From Shimia sagamensis (lineage in GTDB: Bacteria; Pseudomonadota; Alphaproteobacteria; Rhodobacterales; Rhodobacteraceae): 64,000 nt of DNA. The stretch's first letter is position 1. Each line of letters starts with the position of its first letter. This document shows positions 26,250-35,515 of this stretch, piece by piece. The stretch lies in NCBI RefSeq assembly GCF_900182745.1, contig NZ_FXTY01000005.1, forward strand, positions 1 to 64,000, read 5' to 3'. A model generated the notes under the pieces. The model was not told where the DNA came from, did no database searches, and was given only the letters and a program-made list of their open reading frames with translations. A program made the position numbers and the translations under genes.

Positions 26250-28046
26250 TCAGTCTGGAATTCCGATCTCTTTCAAGGTTTTGGCAAACGCGACACCCAC
26301 CGGAAATTCGGCGCTTGGCGTGCTGTGTTTCCATTTGCTTATGGTGAATGCCGGGTCCAACCGGCCGATCTTTTGCGCGGTGTGGCGTGCGGCCTCTTGG
26401 TTGCCCATCCGCCACTCGATGACCGCCAACATGCGCAGTGACGACATATGCAATCGGTTGAGGCGCAGTGAGCTTTTGATCAAGTCATGCGCGCGCGGGT
26501 AATCCTCCGCGACCATACTGGCGCTGCCAGCAAGGCACTGAAAAAAGAACCGGTGCGGGTCACGAGGCGCAAGGTGCAACGACCGCTCCGCATCACGCAC
26601 GGCTTTCCGGCCTTCCCCTCGAAATGCATAAAGCGTGCCTCGCAGCGCGCGACCTGTGGCCTCATTTGGGGCGTACTCCAAGGCACTGTTATAAAGCTCC
26701 TCTGCCTCGTACAAATCATGCAACAAATTGGTTTGGACAAACCCTTCCGCAATCAGCGCGCCGGTGTTTGTCGGATCAAGATCAAGCGCCCGACGCGTGT
26801 GGTTGAGGGCAGAGGCTGCCTCCGCCTTCAAATCCGTGGACCACCCCTGCACAACTTTCAGCACATGCCAGCGAGATTTCCATGCCAACGGCACAGGATT
26901 GAAAGGCATCCGGTCTATCAAGGCATCAAGCAGCTCTCCTGCCCGGGCAAAATCTGTTGGGGACAGACGATGCATCAACGCCACCGCCGCCATCAGGATT
27001 TCGTACCCGTCCAAGGTTGGCACCGGAAAACTCATCGCCCGCCGCGTCTCCAGATCCAGAATGGCCAGGTGAATTTCGTTGGCCACCTCTGAGAAAATCA
27101 GGTTCTTTTGCAGCACTTCGGCGGCGTCAACTTCAATACGGTCAGACCAGATGACATGACCTGATCGTGGCCGAGACAGGCTGAGATCAAGGATATGCCG
27201 GTCTTGCCCCACGGAACACGAACCAGACAATAAAAAGTCGGCCCCCAGTTTTTTGGAAAGTTCAGACGGGGTGTTTCTCTCGACCGAAATTGCGAGTGTT
27301 GACAGGTGAGAAATGACATTCATCCGATGGGAGCGAGACAAGGCTACAGTCAGATCATCCGCCAACATCCCCCCCCAAACAGACGCCTCCGCGCTGTTGC
27401 GCATCATCAGCGGAAGAACGGCTATTGTGGGCAGCAAATCCTCCGGCGACATCAGCGGGGCAACGGTTGGAACCTCATCAGTGCCAACAACGCGGAACGC
27501 ATGAACCGGGTCCGGGACGTTTTTCAGGAAAACTTGGCCGATGTCCTCGAACTCGGCATCCATGCTATTGGCCAAGGTATCTCTCACCTCGACTGACGCC
27601 ATCACCTCTCCGGGCTGGGCGGCAGCGGCCAAACGGGCGGCAATATTCACGTGGCGCCCGTACAAATCAGAGTCCGGTGTGCGCAAAACTTGCCCCGAAT
27701 GCATGCCAACGCGAATGTTTATGTGTTGGCGCGCTGGGGTGCTCTGGTTTTGAATAGCCAGCGTCTTGCGCATTCTAAGAGCCACATGCACCGCTTCGGT
27801 GGGATCATCGAACTCCAGCATGATCCCATCCCCAAGGCGTTTGACGATACGTCCGGACTTTCGCGTTTTGAGATCCCCTTCAATGTCATCAACAAAGCTG
27901 AGCCATCTCTGGATTGTACCTTCTTCGTCTTTGTCTATCAGGCGCACGGAATCCGCGACATCTGCGAAAACGACCGTTTCGGATGCGCGTTGCAATGTTT
28001 GAAGTCCCTCGACCTCATCAACAAAGGTCGCGCGTGTGCCCGCCAT
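26250..28046 (-). CDS. class III adenylate/guanylate cyclase with TolB-like and TPR regions
   Basis: This 598-aa protein has an N-terminal class III cyclase domain (about residues 20-190): TVVFADVADSVRLID with a metal aspartate, VKRLGDGIMLEFDDP with the second aspartate, VGMHSGQVLR, and LYGRHVNIAARLAAAAQPGE with the transition-state Asn/Arg. A TolB-like alpha/beta region follows (TIAVLPLMMRN to about 340), then several TPR-like helices (for example TRRALDLDPTNTGALIAEGF and SALEYAPNEATGRALRGTLY). There is no membrane segment. The ATG at 28046 has GGAG upstream. It is the first gene of the unit with the PAP2-like protein and the subtilase; cAMP or cGMP production is known for the family, the signal is not. 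Confidence 0.9.
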   Translation of the reverse strand: MAGTRATFVDEVEGLQTLQRASETVVFADVADSVRLIDKDEEGTIQRWLSFVDDIEGDLKTRKSGRIVKRLGDGIMLEFDDPTEAVHVALRMRKTLAIQNQSTPARQHINIRVGMHSGQVLRTPDSDLYGRHVNIAARLAAAAQPGEVMASVEVRDTLANSMDAEFEDIGQVFLKNVPDPVHAFRVVGTDEVPTVAPLMSPEDLLPTIAVLPLMMRNSAEASVWGGMLADDLTVALSRSHRMNVISHLSTLAISVERNTPSELSKKLGADFLLSGSCSVGQDRHILDLSLSRPRSGHVIWSDRIEVDAAEVLQKNLIFSEVANEIHLAILDLETRRAMSFPVPTLDGYEILMAAVALMHRLSPTDFARAGELLDALIDRMPFNPVPLAWKSRWHVLKVVQGWSTDLKAEAASALNHTRRALDLDPTNTGALIAEGFVQTNLLHDLYEAEELYNSALEYAPNEATGRALRGTLYAFRGEGRKAVRDAERSLHLAPRDPHRFFFQCLAGSASMVAEDYPRAHDLIKSSLRLNRLHMSSLRMLAVIEWRMGNQEAARHTAQKIGRLDPAFTISKWKHSTPSAEFPVGVAFAKTLKEIGIPD

Positions 28047-28232
28047 GCGAAGCACTCCACCAATAGGTTAAACCCCAAGTATAAACAATTTACGCAAATT
28101 TGTATCTTCGTAAAAAGCGCCCGAAAACAAGGCGCAACGCTTCAAACCCGCTTGACGGGAAACCCATCGGGACCCACAGTTTGCAGTAGAGCTGGGAATG
28201 GAGCGTTCAATCTTCCAATGCTTGGGCAAACC

Positions 28233-29384
28233 TCAACCCAGCGACGTCAGCAACGCCTGAGACGGACTTCCACTTGGCTCAAGCCCGACACTGCGCTGGT
28301 AGTCGGCAATGGCCGCACGGGATTTGGGACCCAACACGCCGTCTGCCCCACCCGTATCAAAACCCCGCGCCGTCAGGCGGGATTGCAACGCAATGCGGTC
28401 ATCTTTGGTGAGCCCGTATTGGTCAGGCGGGAATGCGGTGCGCAACGGTCCAGCGCCGCCAATGCGATCCGCCAAATGCCCCACCCCAATCGCGTAGCTG
28501 TCAGAATTGTTATAGCGCTTAATCGCGTTGAAGTTTCCGGTCACCGCAAACCGTGGACCACCTGCCTGCGGTTGGATCACCCGCGACGCGGTTTCTCCGG
28601 GCCGAAGCTCCCAGCCCCATTTGGTGCCGCGGGACCAGCCGTTCTTTTGCAGATACGCAGCGGTCGAGGCCAATGCGTCAGACGGATCATTCGACCAAAT
28701 GTCGCGACGACCATCTCCGGTGTAATCCACCGCAAAAGACAAATAGCTGGTCGGGATGAACTGTGTATGCCCCATGGCACCAGCCCAACTTCCAGTCATA
28801 CGATGTGCGGCGATATCACCACTTTGGATGATCTTGAGCGCCGCGATCAGCTGTTTTTCATAGAAACTGCCGCGCCGCCCATCAAAGGCCAACGTGGAGG
28901 TGGCAGAGATTACCGGAATATCGCCCTTGCGCTCGCCGTAGTAGCTTTCCAGCCCCCAGATGGCACAGATGACTTTCGCGTCCACACCATAGCTTTTCTC
29001 AAGGCTTTTAAGCGTGCTGCTGTGCCGCGCAAACGCGGCACGCCCTTTGGATATGCGCTCCTCGGACGCGGCAATCGACAGGTAATCTTCAAGGGTGCGG
29101 GTGAATTCCGTCTGGTTGCGGTCCCTCTTTATTACGCCGGGCAAATACCCTGTATCGCGAAAGGCGGCGTTAAGAGTTGCCTCGGTGATGCCTTTGGCCA
29201 AGGCGCGCGCCCTAAAACTGGCAACCCAAGCGGCATAATCGCGATTAAGGTGCGGACGCAAATCAGCCGGGAGCCCCTGCGGTTTTGCAGATGACGGCCT
29301 TGAAGAAGTGCCCTGCGTGCTTTGACAGGCTGTTAGAGCCAAAGCAGAGAGCCCGAGAGAAAAACTGCGACGCGATATACTCAT
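28233..29384 (-). CDS. lytic murein transglycosylase, MltB type
   Basis: This 383-aa lipoprotein cleaves peptidoglycan glycan strands to anhydromuropeptides. It begins with a twin-arginine-looking signal peptide with lipobox (MSISRRSFSLGLSALALTAC). The SLT_2 domain has the catalytic glutamate in AIWGLESYYGERKGD, GSWAGAMGHTQFIPTSYL, and DYTGDGRRDIWSNDPSDALA. A C-terminal peptidoglycan-binding domain follows (LQSRLTARGFDTGGADGVLG). The ATG at 29384 has GAGGG upstream. It stands alone between the cyclase and the DUF2950 gene. Confidence 0.93.
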   Translation of the reverse strand: MSISRRSFSLGLSALALTACQSTQGTSSRPSSAKPQGLPADLRPHLNRDYAAWVASFRARALAKGITEATLNAAFRDTGYLPGVIKRDRNQTEFTRTLEDYLSIAASEERISKGRAAFARHSSTLKSLEKSYGVDAKVICAIWGLESYYGERKGDIPVISATSTLAFDGRRGSFYEKQLIAALKIIQSGDIAAHRMTGSWAGAMGHTQFIPTSYLSFAVDYTGDGRRDIWSNDPSDALASTAAYLQKNGWSRGTKWGWELRPGETASRVIQPQAGGPRFAVTGNFNAIKRYNNSDSYAIGVGHLADRIGGAGPLRTAFPPDQYGLTKDDRIALQSRLTARGFDTGGADGVLGPKSRAAIADYQRSVGLEPSGSPSQALLTSLG

Positions 29385-29564
29385 TACGACTGCCCTCGAT
29401 TGCCAAGTGTGTTTGAGGAGAGTTTGACAGAGATAAACCAGAGGAGCGAGAGGGGAAATCATACCCTTTGCGCGCAATTATCTCACAGCCTCTAGCAAAA
29501 CCCGTCTGACGTGCGACGACATCGCGGCGAAGTCACACGGGATTTCTCTCATTGGAGACTTTGT

Positions 29565-30482
29565 TCAATTGTGCAAATCGACAGGACGCCAATCCGAGGT
29601 CGGATCATAGCTCGTAATCGAAAACGCCGTTTCCAAACTGTCTTCTCCAAGGTCTGCCTCGTGCAAAACACCGTTTTCTGAAACCAAAAATGAGTGAATG
29701 CCTGTGTTACCGTAGTCAGATGGCACCGCCAACACGGCATGTCCGGCCACCATGTTTCCCTCAATGACATAATCCAACGCACCGCCGGGTGCCGCGGCGC
29801 TCTGGCTGTGCAGAATTCGGTAATAATACCCACCAAATGGTTCCGGCCCTACATCCGTTTCACCATCTGAATACCCATCAAGTGAGGCCAGGGCGATACG
29901 CGCGCCCAATGGGCTGTCTTCTCCCGCCCAAAACAACCCGTCGCGCATACCTTCGCTCGATAGAAATGAAGGGGCAAACTCCATGACCTGATCTGCATCA
30001 TGATCTTCCAAGCGATACTCGGCTTGGATATCCACATAGACCGACAAGAATTCAATAACGTCCAACTCGTTCAAACCGATACGTCGGAACAAGACCTCGT
30101 CACGCCCCGTTTCAATATCAAACTGCCAACTGGCGTCCACCCGCTCAAGCGGTATCGGAAAAGGCCAGCCTTCCGCACCCAAAAGTAGAACCACACCGCC
30201 GTCTTCGGCGGGCTGGAAACGGTATCCTTCCAACAGCAAGCCTAGAATTTCGGCGCGATTGGCCTTGTCACGCGCAGGGTTTCCAGTGGATAGCAAATCC
30301 TTAGCCTCAGCCCCAAAAACCTGCAAGATTTCGGTCTGATCACCCTTTTGAAGAGCCGCAATCATCGAGTCGAGCGCGGCTTGCGGCGTGGTGTAAACCG
30401 CTGGGGTTTGTGCCTCAGCCGAAATTGAAAGAGCCAGCCCCAGAGCAAGACCAGACAGGGATTTTGCGAATGTGAGTTTCAT
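29565..30482 (-). CDS. DUF2950 family secreted protein
   Basis: This 305-aa protein has a signal peptide (MKLTFAKSLSGLALGLALSI, cleavage after AEA) and the DUF2950 pattern: VYTTPQAALDSMIAALQKGD, GWPFPIPLERVDASWQFD, RIGLNELDVIEFLSVYVDIQ, and GGYYYRILHSQS. The function of the family is not known; it is often found beside DUF3300 proteins, as here. The ATG at 30482 has GGGGGAG upstream and lies four bases after the stop of the DUF3300 gene. Confidence 0.85.
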   Translation of the reverse strand: MKLTFAKSLSGLALGLALSISAEAQTPAVYTTPQAALDSMIAALQKGDQTEILQVFGAEAKDLLSTGNPARDKANRAEILGLLLEGYRFQPAEDGGVVLLLGAEGWPFPIPLERVDASWQFDIETGRDEVLFRRIGLNELDVIEFLSVYVDIQAEYRLEDHDADQVMEFAPSFLSSEGMRDGLFWAGEDSPLGARIALASLDGYSDGETDVGPEPFGGYYYRILHSQSAAAPGGALDYVIEGNMVAGHAVLAVPSDYGNTGIHSFLVSENGVLHEADLGEDSLETAFSITSYDPTSDWRPVDLHN

Positions 30483-30486
30483 CTGT

Positions 30487-31701
30487 TTATCTCCCCCTAC
30501 GCGCACCGGCCGCGGCCCGTCCACGAGAGGCTCCCGCTGTGGCGCGCTGAGATGGCGCGCGTTTCTTCATCGCACCGCCATTTGTGGGTGCTGCCTGACG
30601 TTGTGGGGCCACTTTGGCTCTGGCCTGCGGAGCCTTCGGCCGCGGATTGGCTTTCGGAGCTTGTTTCTTTGTTGTGCGCTCCACCGCGGCTTTTCGATCG
30701 GCCGCAGACGGACTTGATGGACGCTCGACGCCAGCACGGGGATTTTTGCTCTTGGAAATATCCGCAGCGCCACTTTTCTTGGCGAGATCGGACCGCATCT
30801 TGTCCCCTCGATCCGGCTTTGTCACCGGCATGGTGGTCACACCATCGTTGTCTCGCTTGCGTGCAATTGTATCGCGGGCCTCTTTTTGACGATCATCACT
30901 GGGTTTCCATCCAATGTTGTTGCGGTCCCCGATATTTACGTCCCCATCAATATCGATATCGATGTCCGGATTGCGAATGATCGGTTGGCCGTTCCAGCCC
31001 CCGCAATTGCGACATCCCCAATAGTCATTCCAGTGGTCATCATCATCAAAGATTTCATCCATGACCGCAAAAGCGCCAAAAATCAAAAGCCCCGTTGCAA
31101 CGGCGTCACCCACATCGGACGAGTTGTCGACGTACACTGTCTCTGTCTCATATTGCGGAACATAGACAACTTCGGGATCGGTTGGTTGTATGACGATTGT
31201 GTCGGTGTCACCTTCCTGAATGACTTCAACTGTTTGCTCGTCGCCACTGACCAAATTGCCGGCGTCGTTGGCGGCTTGTCGTTTGACCTGAACCGCAGCC
31301 ATCACATCATCGCTTTGGGCCAGCATGGCGCTGCCAACTGTCTCCGTCCAGTCGATATGAGCTGCCATGTCTTCAAGCACATCTGGAAATGCAGTGGCCA
31401 GAACCTCAACACTTTCATCCCAGTCTTCGGCTTCAATAAGCGGCTTCAGATCCGCGTCCGCCGCATCAGCATTGTCCTCTAGGAACATGTCGGCCTTAAC
31501 CACCTCAAGAGGAAATGTCGCAGCAACCAGCACCTGAATAAGGAGTGTGTCGGGATATAGAGCGATCGGCGCAACAAGCGTTCCAAGCTCTTCTGCTTGC
31601 AGCAAGTCGCTTGCCTGATCAGACTCTGACTGTGTCATCGCACCCGTCGGAGTTAGCAAAGTCGCAGTTAACAAAATGGTCTTTAAGTTAATGTAGTTCA
31701 T
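30487..31701 (-). CDS. DUF3300 family secreted protein
   Basis: This 404-aa secreted protein has a signal peptide, then the DUF3300 core: LVAPIALYPDTLLIQVLVAA, FLEDNADAADADLK, and IVIQPTDPEVVYVPQYETET. The middle has a glycine/tryptophan segment and an aspartate-rich run (NPDIDIDIDGDVNIGDRNN). The C-terminal 130 residues are lysine/arginine/alanine/proline-rich and end in GRAAAGARRGR, so acidic and basic halves lie in one chain. The role is unknown. It leads the DUF3300-DUF2950 operon. Confidence 0.85.
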   Translation of the reverse strand: MNYINLKTILLTATLLTPTGAMTQSESDQASDLLQAEELGTLVAPIALYPDTLLIQVLVAATFPLEVVKADMFLEDNADAADADLKPLIEAEDWDESVEVLATAFPDVLEDMAAHIDWTETVGSAMLAQSDDVMAAVQVKRQAANDAGNLVSGDEQTVEVIQEGDTDTIVIQPTDPEVVYVPQYETETVYVDNSSDVGDAVATGLLIFGAFAVMDEIFDDDDHWNDYWGCRNCGGWNGQPIIRNPDIDIDIDGDVNIGDRNNIGWKPSDDRQKEARDTIARKRDNDGVTTMPVTKPDRGDKMRSDLAKKSGAADISKSKNPRAGVERPSSPSAADRKAAVERTTKKQAPKANPRPKAPQARAKVAPQRQAAPTNGGAMKKRAPSQRATAGASRGRAAAGARRGR

Positions 31702-32226
31702 TCTCTAGCCTCAAAAAATAGATGCTAAGGTCCGATGCTAAGCATCATTTTCCAACGAACCAAGAGTTTTCATTAAGCCAACGATGCGATTTCAGCTAAA
31801 ACGTCGGTTGCAGAGCCAAAATGAGCCGCTGTTACTGAAGGCCTTCGCCTACGGAAACCAGCAGGACTCGGCGCAGCGCGGGGAGTCATGGCATGATACC
31901 TACTTCCAGTCGTCACTCGACAAAATCGCGCAAGACGAAACCTGCTTCCTAGCTGCAGCAGATCATATTGCTCTCCATTCCCGCCCCAGTGCCCGCGCCT
32001 AAGAAGAGCCACAAACCTCTCTTTCCGAAACTTCAATTCATCCCCCAAAGACACAGACATCCCCATGTTTTTAGGACAAAATTTCGCCTCCGCCAAGGAA
32101 CAGGATATATTTGTAGAGAAAACTGGACCTATAGTGCAAGCCGGGAGTGACCTAGGGTAGCTCAATTTAAGCGAGAGCCGCGCAAGATCGCTACACTTAA
32201 ATGATAAGCCAACTAGGGATTAAATA
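31702..32226. other. intergenic region between the DUF3300 gene and the universal stress gene
   Basis: I see no convincing gene in these 525 bp. Upstream of the DUF3300 start lies a 13-bp palindrome GATGCTAAGCATC (31734-31746), preceded by a direct copy of GATGCTAAG at 31721. It may be an operator. Short open frames here lack a ribosome site or recognised content. Both flanking promoters must lie here, since the flanking genes are divergent. Confidence 0.5.
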
Positions 32227-32661
32227 ATGGAAAATGTTGTACTTTTGGCGGTTGATGGGAGTGACGGTTCCGACCGTGCACTGGACCATGCCATCGCCAG
32301 AGCGAAGCAAGGCGGGGCCAAAGTGGTCGTTGCTTATGTGATCGAATGGTCGCCATATTCGTTTAACACACCGGAAGAAAACGCGACGCGTCACAAACGT
32401 CGGGAAACTGAAATCGAACGGGCCAATTCCGAGATCGTTGCTCCTGCACTTGCCAAGTTGCAAGGTCAGGGACTGGAGTGCGACGGCATCGTGCGCCACG
32501 GTCATCCAGCGGAGACGTTGATCGAGATCGCCAAAGAATGTGGCGCTGCGCAGATTTTGATCGGCCGGCGCGGGCATAGTGGATTGAAATCACTTCTGTT
32601 CGGAAGCGTCGCAGGAAACTTGATCCAGACCGCACCAGTGCCGGTCGTTGTCGTTCCCTGA
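32227..32661 (+). CDS. universal stress protein (UspA family)
   Basis: This 144-aa protein is a single Usp domain: VVLLAVDGSDGSDRALDHAI at the start and the ATP-binding G-x2-G-x9-G-S motif in GRRGHSGLKSLLFGSVAGNL, so it is likely an ATP-binding Usp. AGGGA lies upstream of the ATG. It is 33 bp upstream of the Na+/alanine symporter gene, which suggests that it modulates or accompanies transport; pairing of Usp genes with transporters is common. Confidence 0.92.
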   Translation: MENVVLLAVDGSDGSDRALDHAIARAKQGGAKVVVAYVIEWSPYSFNTPEENATRHKRRETEIERANSEIVAPALAKLQGQGLECDGIVRHGHPAETLIEIAKECGAAQILIGRRGHSGLKSLLFGSVAGNLIQTAPVPVVVVP

Positions 32662-32694
32662 TTTTTTTGAAGCTTTAGTTTCCGGAGGTGCATC

Positions 32695-34197
32695 ATGAAA
32701 CGCATCCTGTTTTTTCTGTTTACGGCATTGTCGATTGCCGGACCAGCTCATGCTGGCATTGACGAAACCATCAACAACATCACGGCGCCAATTGCGTCCT
32801 TTATCGGCACTGTCGTGTTCTTCAAAGTTCCAATAGCCGGCGCAAATCTTCCACTGGTCGTGCTCTGGCTGGTCATTGGGGCGGTGTTTTTCACCTTTTA
32901 TATGGGCTTTATCAACCTACGCGGCTTCAAGCATGCAATTGCGCTTGTGCGCGGCGACTATGCGGATCCCAACAGCGCAGGCGAAGTATCGCACTTCCAA
33001 GCGCTGGCCACGGCTGTGTCCGGCACAGTTGGCATCGGTAACATCGGCGGGGTTGCGGTTGCGGTGACCGTCGGCGGCGCTGGCGCCACGTTCTGGCTGA
33101 TCGTCGCGGGTTTTCTGGGCATGTCTACCAAGTTTGTCGAATGTACGCTTGGCGTGAAATACCGGAACGAAAACCCAGACGGTTCTGTGTCTGGTGGTCC
33201 GATGTATTACCTGACCAAGGGTTTTGAAGAACGCGGCATGGTCGGCTTTGGCAAATTCATGGGCACGTTCTATGCAATCGGCATCTTTATCGGTGCTCTG
33301 GGCATCGGAAACATGTTCCAGTCTAACCAAGCCTACGTGCAGCTGAACACGGTCGCAGGGGGCGCCTTGGACGGCTACGGCTGGCTGGTTGGCCTGATCC
33401 TTGCAGCAGTGGTTTTTGCGGTGATCATTGGTGGTATCAAATCCATCGCGCGCGTTACCGAAAAAGTCGTGCCCTTCATGGCTGTCTTTTACTGCGTGTT
33501 TGCCATCATCGTCATCCTGATGAATTTCGCCTCGATCCCGGCAGCGATTGGCAACATCTTCACGGGTGCTTTCACCGGCGAGGGTGTGACCGGCGGCGCC
33601 TTGGGCGCGTTGATCATTGGTTTCCAGCGGGCTGTGTTCTCAAACGAAGCGGGCATCGGTTCAGCGTCGATTGCACACGCGGCTGTGCGCACGGATGAGC
33701 CAGTGACTGAAGGTTATGTGTCGTTGTTGGAACCCTTCATCGACACCATTGTCATCTGTACCATCACTGCCCTTGTCATTGGCACAAGCCAAGTGGCCGA
33801 CCCCAATTTTGCGGGTGATGCGACAGGTGTGGCCATGACGTCGGCTGCGTTTGAACGTCAGATTGGCTGGTTCCCTGTACCACTGGCCTTTGGTGCGCTT
33901 CTCTTCGCCTTCTCGACCATGATCTCCTGGTCCTACTACGGCCTGAAGGGGTGGACCTATCTGTTTGGCGAAGATCAGACCCTGCAAACCATTTACAAGC
34001 TGATCTTCTGCGCGTTTGTGGCTCTGGGCTGCGTCGTGCAACTTGGTCCAATCCTGGATATTTCGGATGCACTGGTCTTCCTGATCTGTGTGCCGAACAT
34101 TCTGGGCCTATACTTCCTGGCCCCCGTGGTGAAACGCGAGATGCAGGCTTATGTGGCCAAACTGGAAAGCGGCGAGATCAAGAAGTTCAAACACTGA
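32695..34197 (+). CDS. sodium:alanine/glycine symporter (AGCS family)
   Basis: This 500-aa inner-membrane protein has about ten hydrophobic segments and family motifs: FKHAIALVRGDY, ALATAVSGTVGIGNIGGVAV, GMSTKFVECTLGVKYR, SGGPMYYLTKGF, and AVFSNEAGIGSASIAHAAVR. It imports alanine or glycine with sodium. It begins with an extra N-terminal signal-peptide-like stretch (MKRILFFLFTALSIAGPAHA), not found in all members. A strong GGAGGTG site precedes the ATG. A hairpin terminator follows. Confidence 0.95.
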   Translation: MKRILFFLFTALSIAGPAHAGIDETINNITAPIASFIGTVVFFKVPIAGANLPLVVLWLVIGAVFFTFYMGFINLRGFKHAIALVRGDYADPNSAGEVSHFQALATAVSGTVGIGNIGGVAVAVTVGGAGATFWLIVAGFLGMSTKFVECTLGVKYRNENPDGSVSGGPMYYLTKGFEERGMVGFGKFMGTFYAIGIFIGALGIGNMFQSNQAYVQLNTVAGGALDGYGWLVGLILAAVVFAVIIGGIKSIARVTEKVVPFMAVFYCVFAIIVILMNFASIPAAIGNIFTGAFTGEGVTGGALGALIIGFQRAVFSNEAGIGSASIAHAAVRTDEPVTEGYVSLLEPFIDTIVICTITALVIGTSQVADPNFAGDATGVAMTSAAFERQIGWFPVPLAFGALLFAFSTMISWSYYGLKGWTYLFGEDQTLQTIYKLIFCAFVALGCVVQLGPILDISDALVFLICVPNILGLYFLAPVVKREMQAYVAKLESGEIKKFKH

Positions 34198-34219
34198 TCC
34201 ACCGCCAATGAAGTGAGTT

Positions 34220-34250
34220 GGCCCTCGCCAGTTATGGTGGGGGCCTTTTT
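34220..34250 (+). terminator. rho-independent terminator after the symporter
   Basis: An 11-bp stem (GGCCCTCGCCA / TGGTGGGGGCC, with G-T pairs) and a GTTA loop are followed by TTTTT. Confidence 0.85.
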
Positions 34251-34424
34251 ATACTGCGGCCTATTTTTTGCTGCACTATGGCTCGGCATCCCGCGTTCCA
34301 CAGAATACGCAAAGTCTGTCGTAACCCCAAAGATGGCCACAAGAGTGCTAAACTGGCGGCCTGCGTCGGGAACCTGACTTTGCACTTTGGGCCGAGCGTC
34401 ACCGCGCACACCTGCCTGCTCGAC

Positions 34425-35069
34425 CTAGCCACACGCATTGATCCAACCGGCCGCCGCATCACACACCCGTGCCAACTGTGTCGGATGATCCACCCCAGTC
34501 ACCCGTTTGCGTGGCTTTAAGTCATGATCGCCGTCCTCAAACCAATGTAGGTCGATTTGCGCTGACAAGTCATATCCCGCAACCTCCTGTCTTGTCCCAA
34601 AGGCATCGCGTGTACCCTGACAAATCAACGTCGGTGTGTTCAGGCTTGCCAGATGCTCAGTGCGCAGCTTCTCAGGCTTGCCCTGCGGATGAAACGGGTA
34701 GCCCAAGCACAGCAGCCCACTGACAACCTCCGAGGCAAACAGATCATCAGCGATTAGGCTGGCGACGCGCCCTCCCATCGACTTGCCACCAATCACCAAT
34801 GGCCCATCACAATCGAGCGCCGCGACTGCCGCCCGGTACTCTAGCTGCAGGACTTCCATCTTCGGCGGCGGCCGCTTCGGTCCACCGCTGCGCCGCCCTG
34901 CCATATAGGCAAATTCAAATCGCGCGACCCGGATGCCCCGCGCGACCAAACCTTCCGCAACCATCATCATAAAAGGCGCGTCCATCGCAGCGCCAGCACC
35001 ATGGGCAAACAGAAACGTCGGGGCCGCAGGCCCCTCTCCTCCCTCAATCAGGAAATCAATCTCAGACAT
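34425..35069 (-). CDS. alpha/beta hydrolase, KANL3/Tex30-like
   Basis: This 214-aa protein has a compact alpha/beta hydrolase fold: APTFLFAHGAGAAMDAPFMM, the nucleophile elbow GGKSMGGRVASL with Ser at about 95, the aspartate in ICQGTRDAFGT, and the histidine in EDGDHDLKPRK. Proteins of this small-hydrolase type act on unknown esters or dienelactone-like substrates. A GGAG-like site lies before the ATG at 35069. It is transcribed alone. Confidence 0.85.
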   Translation of the reverse strand: MSEIDFLIEGGEGPAAPTFLFAHGAGAAMDAPFMMMVAEGLVARGIRVARFEFAYMAGRRSGGPKRPPPKMEVLQLEYRAAVAALDCDGPLVIGGKSMGGRVASLIADDLFASEVVSGLLCLGYPFHPQGKPEKLRTEHLASLNTPTLICQGTRDAFGTRQEVAGYDLSAQIDLHWFEDGDHDLKPRKRVTGVDHPTQLARVCDAAAGWINACG

Positions 35070-35089
35070 AGCGCCCCCCTCTGGACATA

Positions 35090-35117
35090 CAAAAGGCGCC
35101 CGAAGGCGCCCCTTTTG
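35090..35117 (-). terminator. rho-independent terminator (minus strand)
   Basis: On the minus strand a GGCGCC / GGCGCC stem with a TTCG-type loop, flanked by AAAAGG and ending in TTTT, lies 90 nt after the stop of the complex I subunit gene. Confidence 0.65.
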
Positions 35118-35203
35118 ACATTATGAAACCCGACGGGCCTCGACATACGGATCACCCCCAAGCCGTCATGGAAACGCGCCTAGGTTCCGTGCTCATATCG
35201 CCT

Positions 35204-35515
35204 TCAGTGGGTCCATGCGCCCCGTCGGTTGGTGGCAAAATTCTCGCCATAGCCGCCCTGCCGAATTTTGGCCTTGCGCTTGTGTGGCTCCGTCACCTGC
35301 ACGTCGATGCCATTCTCCCGCGCGTAATTCACAGCCGCTTCTTTGCTGTCAAATTTCAGGCGCACCTGAGTTTGCGTGTCTCCCGAGCCGGTCCACCCCA
35401 TCAGCGGGTCAATATCTTTGGCTTCTGAGGGGCCGTATTCCAACACCCATTGGTGGGTTTTTGCGGCGCCCGAGGACATTGCCGTACGGGCTGGCTGATA
35501 GATACGCGCAATCAT
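35204..35515 (-). CDS. ETC complex I subunit, NDUFS4 type
   Basis: This 103-aa protein matches the NDUFS4 / ETC_C1 accessory subunit of NADH:ubiquinone oxidoreductase of alphaproteobacteria and mitochondria: MIARIYQPARTAMSSGAAKT, WVLEYGPSEAKDIDPLMGW, QVRLKFDSKEAAVNYARENG. The ATG at 35515 has AAGGAG 7 nt upstream. The gene is not near nuo in this window, as usual for the bacterial form. Confidence 0.92.
   Translation of the reverse strand: MIARIYQPARTAMSSGAAKTHQWVLEYGPSEAKDIDPLMGWTGSGDTQTQVRLKFDSKEAAVNYARENGIDVQVTEPHKRKAKIRQGGYGENFATNRRGAWTH

Noticed and set aside
27651..29294. Plus-strand open frame of 547 codons
   Set aside because: It runs antisense through the cyclase and transglycosylase genes and their gap; the real genes have signal peptide and catalytic motifs.
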